A DNA stretch of 64,000 nt from Adineta ricciae (Eukaryota > Rotifera > Eurotatoria > Adinetida > Adinetidae): positions 20,807 to 84,806 of the forward strand of contig CAJNOJ010000388.1 in the NCBI GenBank assembly GCA_905250025.1, in the 5' to 3' direction. The notes under the pieces were generated by a model. It worked only from the letters and a program-made list of their open reading frames with translations, made no database searches and had not been told where the DNA came from. Within the stretch, counting starts at the first letter, position 1. Each line of letters begins with the position of its first letter. This document shows, piece after piece, positions 43,641-56,207 of this stretch. The position numbers and the translations under genes were made by a program.

Positions 43641-45341
43641 ATGTCACTGCAAGATCAATCGGCCAGCATGCCTCTGATATCAAATGATGATGAAATGCAG
43701 ATTAATCCACTTGGGCAAAATAAAGATTATCGAAGTATTCAAAACTCGTCTTCGTCATCACTCAATTCGAATTCGAATCGATTAAAAAAGTTTCTAAATA
43801 CTCTCGATTACGTTCATGCAGAACAACGTGGCATCCAGCGTGTTCTACCTTCAGAACGTACTGATTCATCGGTCTTAAACACGTCTATCATTTGGGTATG
43901 ATAAGAAGAAATATTTCTCGTTTTTAATGCTTCGCTTCTCTTTGAAGATCGGAATGAATATTATTATTCCATGTTTTGCTATTGGTGCCGTTGGACCAGC
44001 TGTTTATAAATTGGATCTCTATGAATCATTCTTAACAATTCTCATTGCCAACAGTTGTGCAATTCTCCCTACTGCAATTATTTCTTGTTTTGGACCACCG
44101 TCAGGTTTGCGTACGATGGTTATCATCCGTTACAGCTGGGGTTACTATGGCGCATCGGTCATATCTATTCTATCGGTGATCTCGGCTCTAGGATGGTCAG
44201 CTGTGAATGTTATAACTGGTGCTCAAGTACTGCGTGTTGTTTTCGATTATGAAATCCCGTTAACTGTTGGAATTCTCCTTATAGCCATTATTGTTATAAT
44301 TGTTTCATTTGCTGGTTATGAGTGGATTCATATTTATGAAAAATATGCATGGATTCCAGTATTTATTGCATATTGTTTTGTCGCTATCCTTAGTGTTAAC
44401 GACATTCAACATTCACAAGAGGTAGGGTCGAAATTGATCGACATTATCAATTGAATTTCTCTGTTTTCTAGGTGTACTTGAACAGAACAAGAACAATGTA
44501 CAAGAGAAACACATGGAATACCAATGGTATGTTAAGTTTCGGCGCGTCATGTACCGCTGGCGCTATGAGTTGGTCGGTCTTAGCGGCCGATTATAATACA
44601 TACTTATCAGAAGATGCAAATCAGATGAAAATTTTTCTTTTCACTTATTTCGGAAACTTCTTTGGGATAATTCCTTTGGAATTTCTCGGTACAGCTGTTT
44701 ATACAGGCACTTATACCAATGAACAATGGGCTTATGCATACCAAGTTGATAATGCTGGCGGATTATTAGGTGCAACTCTCGCATCTCTGGGTATTTTTGC
44801 TAAAATTCTCCTCATTCTATTTTCATTCTCAGCAATTGCATGTACTATTCCAAACATTTACTCTTTCTCTTTGTCTGCTCAAGCTATCTCACCAATATTT
44901 CAACGAATTCCTCGAATGTACTATGTAATAGTTGGCACTCTGATGTATACGACATTAGCAATTGTGGCCGCACAGAATTTCAATAAAGTATTGGTATCGT
45001 TCATGGATATTGTATCAGGCTTCGCTTCAATTTATATCGTTGTGCTGCTAGAAGAACATTTCATTTTCCGACGTTATTCGTATAAGAACTATGATTTCAA
45101 TTCATGGAACGATCGAAAAGCTTTACCTATTAGTTTCGCTGCAATATCTGCTGGTGTAGTAGGAGTGATTGGATTTGTCCTCGGTATGTCGCAAGATTGG
45201 TATCAAGGTCCTATTTCAAAGATGTTCTCAAATAATGGAGCTGCACAAAGTCCAAATTTAGGATTTCTATGTGCATTGACTTTCACAGCTATTACTTTTC
45301 CTCTATTTCGATGTATTGAATTACATTATATAAAACGATAA
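43641..45341 (+). CDS. NCS1-type nucleobase permease, block B copy
   Basis: Exons 43641-43895, 43948-44421 and 44472-45341 keep both GT-AG introns and encode 532 residues, the same length as in block A. The family motifs are unchanged (EQRGIQRVLPSERTD, GPPSGLRTMVIIRYSWGY, LAADYNTYLSEDANQM). Differences are mostly conservative and spread over helices, for example CTAAATS to CTAGAMS near residue 270, so both copies look functional. AATAAA follows the stop. Confidence 0.85.
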
Positions 45342-46079
45342 ATAAAGGAATATATCGCGTATTTTCACATGTATTGTTTATAACACGAAGTCATATATTC
45401 TGGATAGATCTGTATCTATAGAATATCGATTATGATTTGTAACTGTTGATAAGTTGCTTGGCAAGCCGTTACGTTTGTGCTTCTCGATTGAACGAGCGAA
45501 TTACAATCAAACTGATTGCCTCGGCGGAACAGACGAACCGAGATTATGCCATTCGGTCAACGTAACATAAAATAAGAATAATTTTCATTGTGAAACAATG
45601 ACAGATGACATTTGTGTGTATCCCCTGTTGCTGCGTAATAATCAACGAAAGAAATGCTTTTCGAGAGAAGATTAACACGTCTGTTCGATATGAATTCTAC
45701 CGTTATCGTCATCAGAATATGCTCGTTTGGGTTAATACAAAACAGAATTTAACAACACGGACATGGTTTTGCTCACCGTGCGAACGCATAATAATGTCGA
45801 CCAATGTACCGATCGTCATTGTCGTGTATGGGTCAAATCCATTTCACGTAGTTTTCAGTGACTTTAATCCAACGAATTATTATTTAGTTTTTGTGAATAA
45901 GTTCTTCAAACCATTGTAAACACAGTGATGAGATCTTTAACCAAACAGGTGTGCGTTCCATTCACTAGATTCATCAATTACAGGTTTGTTTACAATAGAA
46001 CTGTTTTTTCTTAAGTTTTGGATTTTGATCATTTCGTAAGTAATTTCGATAACAGGTCAGTTATTTCTATGTTTTGACC
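45342..46079. other. Degenerate stretch, counterpart of 26372-27612
   Basis: Retains the unassigned frame with KINTSVRYEFYRYRHQNML but carries two internal deletions relative to block A. No gene called. Confidence 0.35.
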
Positions 46080-46600
46080 GTCTTTTCGTGAATATCGTTT
46101 TTCGAATTAGTCTTAGTACGGATCAATGATTAAATGCGTGCGTTACTATCAAATAAACACTATTAACATTACAACAAGAGCGGTTTAGGGGAGAAAATAC
46201 ATAAAATATTGTAAAGTATATTATCGTTCTTGCCCTTCTCTTTATCGTCGAAAAAGCAATGCATGAACCATTTCTTGATTCCGTTTTTGATTGATTTGTT
46301 CGCCGCAGTTCTTATCCTCGTTAAATTAACTCGTCAATATCGATTTTTTCAAAACGTTCGAACACGTGATCGACGACTATTACATAAACAATTTCAACAA
46401 CGTAAACAAGTACCTTTAACTTTTAGTTTCTTCTCTTTCTAGTTTCACCTTATATCATCATTTGCCTTGTCACGAACTATATCTAATCCCTGAATGCATC
46501 GAAAACATTCATCGCGTTATTCACCTTTTTTCTTATTCATTTTACCTTCGAAGTTATATAAGACAACATTTCTAATCAGCTTCTTACATAATCGATATAA
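46080..46600 (+). pseudogene. Seven-helix receptor remnant, block B
   Basis: Counterpart of 27613-28110. The stretch FLIPFLIDLFAAVLILVKL with the basic loop TRQYRFFQNVRTRDRRLL and HKQFQQRKQVPLTF is better preserved here, but stops precede and follow it. Not functional. Confidence 0.55.
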
Positions 46601-47253
46601 TATACAAAATCGCCTGTGACATCGAACTTAAAGTTGCTCATACTTTTCGCGTTTCAATGAAATGACACACAAAAACATTTTTCTGGTCAATGCGCAGTGG
46701 CGTGTAGCTTACCTGTTTTCTCTCGTCTCATGCAAAATACAAAGCAGAAGATAGACATGACATGGATGAGTAATGTATTCATCTAAAAAAAACCAAACGT
46801 CAGAGAGCGAAGGGATACGTTTGTATGGACGAGCATGTAAAAGTGCTTTGTCATATTGGGAAAAGGGTAAATACGAATTGTTTATTCTGACGACGCACAC
46901 CTTTCTATTCTGCGTTTAATATTAATGCATATTCAAGTAGGAGTAAAATGTTTGATTTTAACCGGAAAAAAACGACCTTCACTTTTCCTTTTAAATATCT
47001 TTGTTATCATGAGTGATAAAAATAGTTGAACTGATGGGAGTCGTCCGTTAACGAACTTTGCTCATTCTTATGACGGAACTAGATGCGAATCATTTTTAAT
47101 TAGCATTGCTTACATCATATATGAGTAACTCAATAATTAGAACGTCACCCACACACTGCTGTGAGTATTTATTTCGCCCTGTCATCATGCTGATTTCATT
47201 AGCAAGCGATCAAAAGTGTCTTTTTTTCTATCGTCTACTTTTTTGATCCAGAT
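46601..47253. other. Upstream region of ovothiol synthase gene B
   Basis: Matches 28111-28775; no element recognised apart from the acceptor-like TTTTTTGATCCAG before the ATG. Confidence 0.4.
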
Positions 47254-49488
47254 ATGTCTGTTGTTGCGTCTAGTAATTTTATTCTTCATTCTCCATCATT
47301 CTGGACAGGCAAATCGCCAGTTTATGGCATTTGTCCTGGTGTGGAATCAGATGGAACTATAAAATCGCTACCACAAGTGAAAACAAATGCTACTCGAAGA
47401 GAATTACTCGATTATTTTGACAATACATGGACATTAACAGAAGTACTATTCGACGGGTTAGCTAATGAAGAAGCTTATTACCGTCGGCCGTACCATAAGT
47501 TACGTCACCCGATGATATTCTATTATGGCCATCCAGCTGTACTGTACATGAATAAGTTACGTGTAGCTGGTCTACTAGTTAATGGAATAAGTAGTGGATT
47601 CGAACGATTGTTCGAAACTGGTGTTGATGAAATGCGATGGGATGATTTGTATGAAGGTCATGATGACGTTTGGCCATCAATAGATGAAGTACATCAATAC
47701 CGCCGCGAAGCTTATCAAATTATTCGTGAATTAATTGAAACACATCCATTGTTTGATGAACAGCATATGCCAATTACCATTGATAAACCAACGTGGGCGT
47801 TATTAATGGGCTTTGAACACGAACGTATACATCTGGAAACATCTTCGGTGCTGATTAGAGAATTACCTATTGAATTCGTACGTGTAAATAAAATCTGGCC
47901 AAGTCTATTGTTGGAGACGAAAGATGAACCATCGAAAGAGAACTTGATGATTAATTTAAGTAAATCTGAAGTTAAGTTAGGTAAACCGATTACTTGGCCG
48001 ACTTTTGGATGGGATAATGAGTATGGTGAGGAAAAACGAGTTGTTCAACCTTTCAGTGCAAGCAGTATGCTGATAAGTAACAAAGAATTTTATCAATTTG
48101 TTACCGGAAGTGGTTATATACAAGAACGATATTGGTCTACTGACGGTTGGACGTGGCGCTCTTTTCGTAATGTTAAAGCACCATCATTCTGGGTACCCAC
48201 TGGTCCATCTGGGCTGCATCAATATAAATTACGTACGCTTTTCGAAATCGTTGAAATGCAATGGAATGCGCCGGTTTGTGTTAATTTTCACGAAGCAAAA
48301 GCGTACTGTGCTTGGCGCACGGAGCAAGAGAAAAGTGTGATGCCTTATCGTCTATTGACAGAAAGTGAACATCATCTCATACATGATGGCAAAGATCATC
48401 AATGGAACAATAATTTACGTCATGGTGGAGAAGTAGCAGTTACGGCTAGTCAAGTTAATGACAAGGGATTCTACGATGTCTTCGGAAATGTTTGGCAATG
48501 GTGTGAAGATCACTTTCATCCTCTGGAAGGCAGTCAACCACATCCATACTACGATGATTTTAGCGTGCCATGTTATGATGGAGAACATCACATGATTTTA
48601 GGTGGTTCATTTGTAAGTACTGGTGATGAAGCAAGTGTTTGGGCAAGATTTCATTTTCGTCCACATTTCATGCAACATGCCGGTTTTCGTATTGCACGGA
48701 GCGACGATATATGTACTTGTAATGCTCGATTTATTAAAAACTCAACGACAAATACTTACGAAACACAACAAATGGTAGATATGTACGTTCTTATGCATTG
48801 GGGCGAAGAACAACAACGTTTTGATCCTCTGATCTCTGCAAAAATGATCTTTCCCAAAGTACCTGACTTACCTGTCGCCTGTGCTGAACTCGTCAAATGC
48901 TTTGCCACTCATACTGATCGTGCATTGGATTTAGGCTGTGCTGTTGGTCGTACAGCTTTTGAATTAGCAATTACTTTTAACGAAGTTATTGGAATCGATT
49001 ACAGTCAGAACTTTATTTCAGTTGCTCGATATTTGAAGCAGCATGGAACATTCGAATACACTCGAAAGGATCAAGGAATACAGCGGACAAGCTTAACAGC
49101 TGTCGTGAACCCTTCTATCGATCGAGATCGAATACAGTTCGAAGTTGGTGATGCATGTTCCCTGCGTTCTGATCTGAAAGATTTCGATGCGGTCGTCTTG
49201 GCAAACGTCTTATGTCGTCTCCCGAAACCATCGACTTGTTTGAAACGTATGCAAGGTAATGGTGGACTAGTGAAGAAGGGAGGTATCTTAGTGATGACAA
49301 CGCCATTCAGCTGGCTGCCTCAATACACACCACAAACTGAATGGATAAATGGTGTGAAAGAAATTCAAGATATTCTCACGGAATTCGATTTGATACATGA
49401 AGAAGAAATCCCATTTATGATACGAGAACATCGTCGAAAATTTGAATATATTATTACATTAGGTACTGTTTGGAAAAGAAGATTATAA
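47254..49488 (+). CDS. ovoA: Ovothiol synthase OvoA, block B copy
   Basis: A single exon of 744 codons, collinear with the block A copy without indels. The HERIHLE iron motif, the FGE-like GFYDVFGNVWQWCEDHFHP stretch and the methyltransferase motif ALDLGCAVGRTAFEL are all kept. Changes such as S114G, K159E and T487-region substitutions lie outside visible active-site motifs. Both copies are therefore expected to make a full ovothiol-pathway enzyme. ATG 47254 has no in-frame upstream alternative, which supports the start chosen for block A. Confidence 0.92.
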   Translation: MSVVASSNFILHSPSFWTGKSPVYGICPGVESDGTIKSLPQVKTNATRRELLDYFDNTWTLTEVLFDGLANEEAYYRRPYHKLRHPMIFYYGHPAVLYMNKLRVAGLLVNGISSGFERLFETGVDEMRWDDLYEGHDDVWPSIDEVHQYRREAYQIIRELIETHPLFDEQHMPITIDKPTWALLMGFEHERIHLETSSVLIRELPIEFVRVNKIWPSLLLETKDEPSKENLMINLSKSEVKLGKPITWPTFGWDNEYGEEKRVVQPFSASSMLISNKEFYQFVTGSGYIQERYWSTDGWTWRSFRNVKAPSFWVPTGPSGLHQYKLRTLFEIVEMQWNAPVCVNFHEAKAYCAWRTEQEKSVMPYRLLTESEHHLIHDGKDHQWNNNLRHGGEVAVTASQVNDKGFYDVFGNVWQWCEDHFHPLEGSQPHPYYDDFSVPCYDGEHHMILGGSFVSTGDEASVWARFHFRPHFMQHAGFRIARSDDICTCNARFIKNSTTNTYETQQMVDMYVLMHWGEEQQRFDPLISAKMIFPKVPDLPVACAELVKCFATHTDRALDLGCAVGRTAFELAITFNEVIGIDYSQNFISVARYLKQHGTFEYTRKDQGIQRTSLTAVVNPSIDRDRIQFEVGDACSLRSDLKDFDAVVLANVLCRLPKPSTCLKRMQGNGGLVKKGGILVMTTPFSWLPQYTPQTEWINGVKEIQDILTEFDLIHEEEIPFMIREHRRKFEYIITLGTVWKRRL

Positions 49489-50397
49489 CTTTTATTTCAT
49501 AACCGAAGAACTATTGATCGTATCGAGTTCAAATATATCTAGAAATGCTAATAAATCATCGTCATCAAGAGTGATATATAGCATGCTATTGTTTTAAAAT
49601 TACGTAATATTAATCGATCTTTTTCGTGCTGTGACTGACAGAATAAAATGACTGGCGAAATTTTCACGCGATTGTCTCATCCTATAGAGTAACAGAATCG
49701 ATACATACACTTATACTGTATTGCCATGTCGTTCTAAGCAAGAATTAGAGTCATCATATAGGTAATCTCATATCTTATGTTTGTGTTTTGGTCTCCAAGC
49801 TATAGCGTATCAAAAGACGATGCTCAGTAGCTGACTTTTGGAGTATGTATTTACCGGGGAATCAGCGACTGACACCGACCTAACTTCATACAATGTATAA
49901 TTGAGACGTCTGTTGTTATCTGTCTAAAGTAGTCAAAGTCAAAGAAATATTTGGTTGCTTTATGACAATATTTGGCGATTTGGTAGGTCGATATAAAGGT
50001 CTCTTAACATTCTTTCTGTCTAATCTGAAACCACCGGTTTTTTTTTCAACAATAGCGGCATAATCACGATAGAGTCTTTAATGAAACGGCCCAACTGTTG
50101 TCTATCTAAAGAGAAGAGGAAGAATCGTGCAACAGTTTCTATGGGTTCACGTCATCTCCATGACTTTTGCATTGTATAATATTATAGTTGTCTGAAGTAG
50201 AGTTTTTGTTTTTTCCTTTTAGAATAATTATAATTAAAAATATTTTTACTCAACTAGTTTTCATCGGTTTCACCTGTGACGTACTCTTTTATGCAGAAAG
50301 AGCATTTGCGTTTCCATCGATATTCATTTGGTGAATTAGATTTGAGAAGTGTAGAAGAAGAGAAAATCAGCATTGAAATATTTTACAAACTGCGTAG
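49489..50397. other. Intergenic, counterpart of 31011-32011
   Basis: Shorter than in block A owing to deletions; no gene recognised. Confidence 0.5.
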
Positions 50398-51815
50398 ATG
50401 CGGCAAATACTCGTTTTCTTCTCAGTATTTTCTGCTGTAAATTCTATTTTAATCGGCAAAATAGAAAATTATCGGAATATTGGAAATGTTTCTCAAATAC
50501 TACTGAATAAAACTCGAAATGAATGTATCTGCCAGATGCTTCAATCCAACAATTTCATATCATCATTGAATTATTACTTGAACAATCAATCCTGCCATTT
50601 ATTTCATTCAAATACAAACACAACTACAATTGATTTTTATCCCAATTCGTCTCTCATATTTACTAATCAATCAACAGTAGTAATAGCACTCAGTAAGTAT
50701 CAAATAGTAATTTTGACGATTAGTAAACTTTTTCAAATGTTTTACTTCGTTATTATACGATATAGGAACAACATCCTTACCAACATCAACGTCAACAACA
50801 GCCGTGCCAGGTCAGTAATAAGCTTGATTTGAAGCTACACAGATAATATTATGTGTTCTATTAAATTTGGATATCTTCTGGAAGTATGAATAACGCACGG
50901 TATGGTCACACAGCATCGATCCTATTCGATGGATCTGTCTTAGTTGTTGGTGGCTCTAATTCCAATGGTTATCTCAATACTTCGGAGTTATACAATCCGT
51001 CGACAGGCGTTTGGACTTTGACGAGACAGTTCAATGTTGGACGAGAAGACCATACAGCGTCGGTACTATCCAATGGACAAGTACTTATTGTCGGTGGATA
51101 TAATCTGAATGGTGCTATGGTGAATGTTAATTTGTATGATCCATTGGCGAATATTTGGACAACTGGTAAACGTTTGAATATCGCACGAGAAGATCATCGA
51201 TCAGTTACATTGGTTAATGGAGCAGTCTTAGCTATCGGTGGACGCAATACTGTTGCGTTGAGTTCTTCTGAATTATACGATCCATTAACAGACACTTGGA
51301 CATTTACAGGCAGTTTGAATAACGCACGAGACGATCACACAGCATCAGTTTTAAACAACGGAAAAGTTTTAGTTGCTGGTGGGATGGATGTGAATGTTCT
51401 TAAGAGTGCAGAGATATACGATCCATCGACAAACATATGGACATTGACAGGAAATCTAAAAATGGCACGAAGTCACTATACCGCGACGGTCTTGTTCAAC
51501 GGAAACGTGCTAGTCGTCGGTGGATTTGGAGGTAGTAGTGCTTTGAATAGTGCTGAATTGTATGATCCATCCACCGGTACGTGGACATTAACTGGAAATC
51601 TGATTAATGCGCGTTATGGTCACTCGGCATGCATCTTAGCAAATGGAAACATTCTAGTGGTTGGTGGATATGATGGAACTGCGTATTTAAAAGCTGCTGA
51701 ATTATACAATCGATTATCGGGTACTTGGACAAGCATAGTAGAACGGAAAATTACTTGTTACTGGAGGTCAGAGTCAGAATAGTATTATCTTAGATAGTAC
51801 TGAACTGTTTTGAAG
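50398..51815 (+). pseudogene. Secreted Kelch-repeat protein, block B copy, disabled
   Basis: Exon 1 (50398-50692, signal peptide) and exon 2 (50766-50810) are intact, but the second intron's acceptor AAG before TTTGGATATC has become AAA, and the nearest other AG leads to a stop. In addition, 44 bp matching 33364-33407 of block A are missing after 51740, shifting the frame so that the last Kelch unit is replaced by RKITCYWRSESE and a stop at 51782. The six preceding Kelch units remain open from 50886. Two independent lesions make a functional product unlikely. Confidence 0.75.
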
Positions 51816-51898
51816 AAAAGTGATATTTTCATTGAAAAGTTTATTCTACTAATAAGATAACCTATGCGATTACGATCTTTATTTGTTTCGTCAATGAA

Positions 51899-52905
51899 TC
51901 AATACGTATGAGTTTTATTTAATCTCATCTGAAGATGTTCACCCGCTGTTAAAATCCGTTGATCATCATCAGGAAAGACATGTGTCGCATGTTGATCTTT
52001 GACGTAGATTCGATCTTGAATTAACTTCGAAGGTATCGGCGTTAAAAGTGTATCGCCATTGGGATCGCAGAAGAAAGCGATTGAGTATCGCGAATGATGC
52101 TGTTGATCAACAGTCGGAAGATTAACACGATGAATTGTACTTTTAATCATCCCTTTACTCCAATATTCAAAAACATCGCCAAAATTAACGACAATCATAT
52201 CATCACGAGCTTCAACTGGATGCCACTGGTTCGTCGAGCGATCAAAGACTTCCAAACCAGATTGATTATCATGTTGAAATAGAAGAGTTAATGATCCGTA
52301 ATCGGAATGGGCGCCCTGAGCAAAGGATTACATTCATTGAAATGGGTGAAGAAAGAACTCACCGCTCGGATCGAATCTGTTTTGTTCGTGGGTGGATAAT
52401 GTAAGAATTTCATTGTTGCGCCTGGTGGTTTATCCCATTGATGTTTAGATGTGAAATAATCTCGATTAATTTCGAATGTTTCGGCTAGATGTTCAAATAA
52501 ACGAAGACAAAGATCGTAACACGAGCGAAAGAAGGTCTGAATCAATTGAAAATTCTCCCCATGATGAAAAAAGTCAGGAAATTGATCGATGTTGTTCAAA
52601 TCGGATTGGCCAAATTTGAAGGCTTCTTTTTCGTCAATTAGCTTTGAATTGGTTGAATCGAGATTTTCACGACCGATTCGTAAATAACCGTGATATGAAG
52701 TTGGACTTAGAGCATGGCGAAGTTTTTCGTCCAACGGCCGATGAAAAAACTCTTTCGCCAGATCAAAGACTTGATCCTGAAGTGGATGAAGACCATGGTT
52801 GGATAAATAGAAAAAACCGGTTGTGAAACAAGCGTTTAACAGAGATTGACGAATCTCAGCGGATGTTGATTTTAAATCAACGATTGGAAGTGATGAAAAC
52901 GACAT
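51899..52905 (-). CDS. Isopenicillin-N-synthase-like dioxygenase, block B copy
   Basis: Exons 52905-52363 and 52315-51899 encode 319 residues, exactly as in block A. The intron is 47 bp here instead of 48 and therefore splits the genomic frame, which shows that splicing is needed and the block A intron is real. The metal ligands (AHSDYGSLTLL, STIHRV) and the RYS motif are unchanged. It is convergent with the disabled Kelch gene. Confidence 0.86.
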
Positions 52906-54884
52906 TTGTGTCGATCGAGTTCTATGACCTTCGATTATATAGATAAAAAAAAACAAAAATACAAAGCACGCCTATTCGAATGCTGTTGTTTCTTATCTTC
53001 ACATCAAGTAAGATAACGCAATTTAACAAAAAACAAAACAGTTACAAACTTGGCACTAGATTTCTTTTCTTCGTGTAACAAAAAGATTTTCTGCATAAAA
53101 AAATCACATTTATTTCGAATTTTGTTAATCAATTAATTCTGTATTGACAGGCTGTTTCCTGCAGCAAATAGAAATGGAGGATACTGGTTCAGATTGTTTC
53201 ACTGGTCGTGTTTGCCGACTGCCTTCGATCATGTTGGTGGATGCATATCCAGCAACAAGTATAAGATCATCGCGTAGTAAATGATTCAAATAGTCATGCA
53301 TTTGTTTCCCATTGTAGTATCAAAATCCTGAGAGTGAGGGCACTGTGTTTAAAGTGAAGAACTAACAAGTCTGAACTTTTCTATTTGATACATACGGTAT
53401 CAGGAAGAAAATTTCGCATCGTTCTATGGACACTGATGATCTCACCGTATTTGGAGAAGACCGGACAACACACACACACACATATACACGACAAATACGC
53501 CAACATAGATAGTGCTTATATTGCTAGCTTTCTCAAACACTAACCGGCCAATACTAATATCAATACCAGTATTGCAAGTATTCGTATTGTTACATCCCTA
53601 GAATTAGTCACCGTGTTTTTCCATCGAATCGATCACGATTCACCAACAAATGAGAAAATATTATGAAAAATAAACCTGTGTGTCTTTTATAGTGACATCT
53701 CTTCCAAATCGATGTAAAGGTATTTCGTCTTTTTCTTTTACATTTCACAAAATACGAACAATTCATTTGATCTCAACAATCAAAACAAAACGAAAAGAAA
53801 AGAATTTCTTTTTCACTTTGGAATTTTCTTCAAAAACACATGAAAAAGTTATTTTGAGAAAATTCAAATGAATTCTTAAAACGATCATCGTCTCATCTAA
53901 ATTTTCCTTTTCATTTCTGAACAATTGATGTTTGACTGAGACAAAAATCTTTTTCTTCTTTGTTTTTGAGAAATACGTCAAAATCTACAAACTTGTTTTG
54001 CATATACTAAATATCTTGGATATTATATAAGAACAACTATGAAACAGAAGATGAATTACGTCAAATCACGACTAAGTGTCATACGATGTTAAATAAAAAC
54101 AAAAGACGATTGCTGTCAACTAATGATCAGATGAAAAGATGAGACCCACAGAGAAAAATATTAATCGAGAAGAAATTCAATAAAAATATGAATGTTGCGT
54201 ACGCATAAGTTGTTCTATTGTCTTTTGGAAAACTTGAATTGATATTCAATATCAGATCGAATAGGTTACAGGAAGAGCTTTGTCTATTCTATTACTTTGT
54301 TAAACATATAACGGTCATTTCTTTTTCCAAAGTAATGCACTGAAAAAGCAGAAATATTTTCTATCAGTCGATGGTATTTTTAACAAAAATCGAAGTAAAT
54401 GACAAGTTTTACGTTCGAGGATATTTTATTCAACTAAAAACACATTTATCGATGATTTCTATTCGAAAGAGGTCTCGTAGAGTAAAACGTTCATTTTTAA
54501 GAGATTTGTCTTCATAATTACGAACTGCAATATTGTTGTAACAGGTAAACACCGAACAATCGCTACTTGAATAACTTAGAAAAGTGAAGGGAAGATGTTT
54601 GTATTTTATAAGAGAAAGAGTCAAGTCTCAGTAGTGCATGAAATCATCTACTTGATTTGTTGCGTCACTTTCATTTCAGAATCAGATTTTCTCCGTATTT
54701 TACACTGATTGTTACTTTCATCAGGTGGATTTAGTGAAATCTTTATTCGTGAATTGATACATTGAACAAATTCCGATCTTCAAAGTTAATTTTGTCATTA
54801 CGTGATCTGATCGAACTGCCATTTCTTAGTATCGATTGGAATCTGATGTGTATAAATCATCAGAATTCGACAAAAACACGATAT
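52906..54884. other. Intergenic, right end of block B and AT-rich DNA
   Basis: Matches block A to about 53850 apart from a deletion near 53330. The right end of the MITE-like element remains at 53545-53603. From 53850 to 54884 no gene is recognised; the small frames at 53763-53981 and 54430-54624 look random. Confidence 0.5.
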
Positions 54885-55679
54885 TCAACTAATTGCTGGT
54901 AATGGTTGAATAGTTTTTCTAATGTTCATTGGATGCGATGAAATTTGATTTCTTTTTCGAAATAAAATCTGTCTAACGTGTCGATTTACGCCGAGGTAAA
55001 TGTCAGTGATAAAAGTTCGAAGGAATATAACGAAGCAGAGGCTCGACGAAACGGATTCATTAAAAGACGAAATAATGAAATAATTTTCGATTTCTACTAC
55101 GTGAATTGAAATCAAATTGATCAATTGTTTGGTAAAGAATAATTCCATAGAGAATTATCAAGGTGAGAGCAGTAACGAATACGAAAAGGTTGTTTATTGA
55201 AAATGATGTGCGGAAATAATGAGTTGTTAAGGTACAAAAATGAGATTCGGGATCATTTTGATAAGCAAATGGAGAAATGAACATTCCGACACCAATGAGA
55301 AGATTTATCAACCAACTGATGAGAATAATAATCGAATTTGTACGAAATGTTGCTAAACAAGCACTAATTTGACAGAATAATCGACTTGATTGTGATCCAT
55401 CGAAATAAATCTGTCGAATAAATGAAGGTGTTTGAATGGAATAGGAAATTGCCAAGAAAATCAAACAAATACAAGAATTACACATGAGAAGATTACTAAC
55501 CAATTATACAGAATGATAATCAATATCGTTAAAGTTGGAATTACGATGAATAAACAAAATATTAGAAAAAGAACATCAACAATTTCATGAAAAACTCGAT
55601 TGGACATCATTTTTAGATACGATGAAGAATCTAAGATGAAGTAATAGTAGAAATGAGTCTGGGATCTAATACAACACAA
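54885..55679 (-). pseudogene. Seven-helix receptor, frameshifted
   Basis: The first helix (VLFLIFCLFIVIPTLTILIIILYNW, about 55590-55510) is followed after a one-base shift by helix 2 (SNLLMCNSCICLIFLAISYS), a DGSQSSRLFCQISACL extracellular stretch with the conserved Cys, helix 4 (IIILISWLINLLIGVGMF) and helix 5 (SINNLFVFVTALTLIILYGIIL), then a stop. Later C-terminal sequence (ITDIYLGVNRHVRQILF) is in another frame. Helix 6 is not seen. It is the fourth remnant of this receptor class in the window. Confidence 0.6.
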
Positions 55680-56207
55680 TGATTTAATCCATGAAGATGT
55701 AAAACGAAGTTACCAAAACAGAAACCTACGTATTAGACTTCTATGTTTGGATAAAAATAACTTTTCTTTAAGTAAAAGAGTACGAATTGAGGACTGTTGA
55801 ATAAATGAGAAGCTCAATAATAATGTACAAAATGATTCTTTAGAAGAAAAAAGAGTTTACCAAATCTTTACACTAATATCATTTGCTATCGAAGTTTGAT
55901 GCTTGAAAGAGCTCAGACTATTGTATAATAAAGGAAACAAATGATAATTTAATTAAACATCATGATTAAAAGTGCTTTATGATTTGATAAAGAGATATAC
56001 CAGATGGAGCATAGCCACTGACTATTGAGAAACGTCACCATAGAAAACTATAGGAAGTGCGCAGATGAATAAACTTCAAACTGAAGAACCATCCGATTCT
56101 TTTCCTTCCGATCAAGTTCTAATTGATTATTTATTGGAGTTTATTTCTATCAAACAATGTTTTTCTCGACATTGTACCTTCATTCATTAGAAATATTCCT
56201 GTCTTTT
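55680..56207. other. Intergenic
   Basis: No gene or repeat recognised. Confidence 0.5.

Larger units (their letters stand above)
43250..53850. repeat. Segmental duplication 2, block B
   Basis: Direct copy of 24279-36130 with permease, receptor remnant, OvoA, Kelch and dioxygenase in the same order and orientation. It is shorter because of several deletions. Confidence 0.9.
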
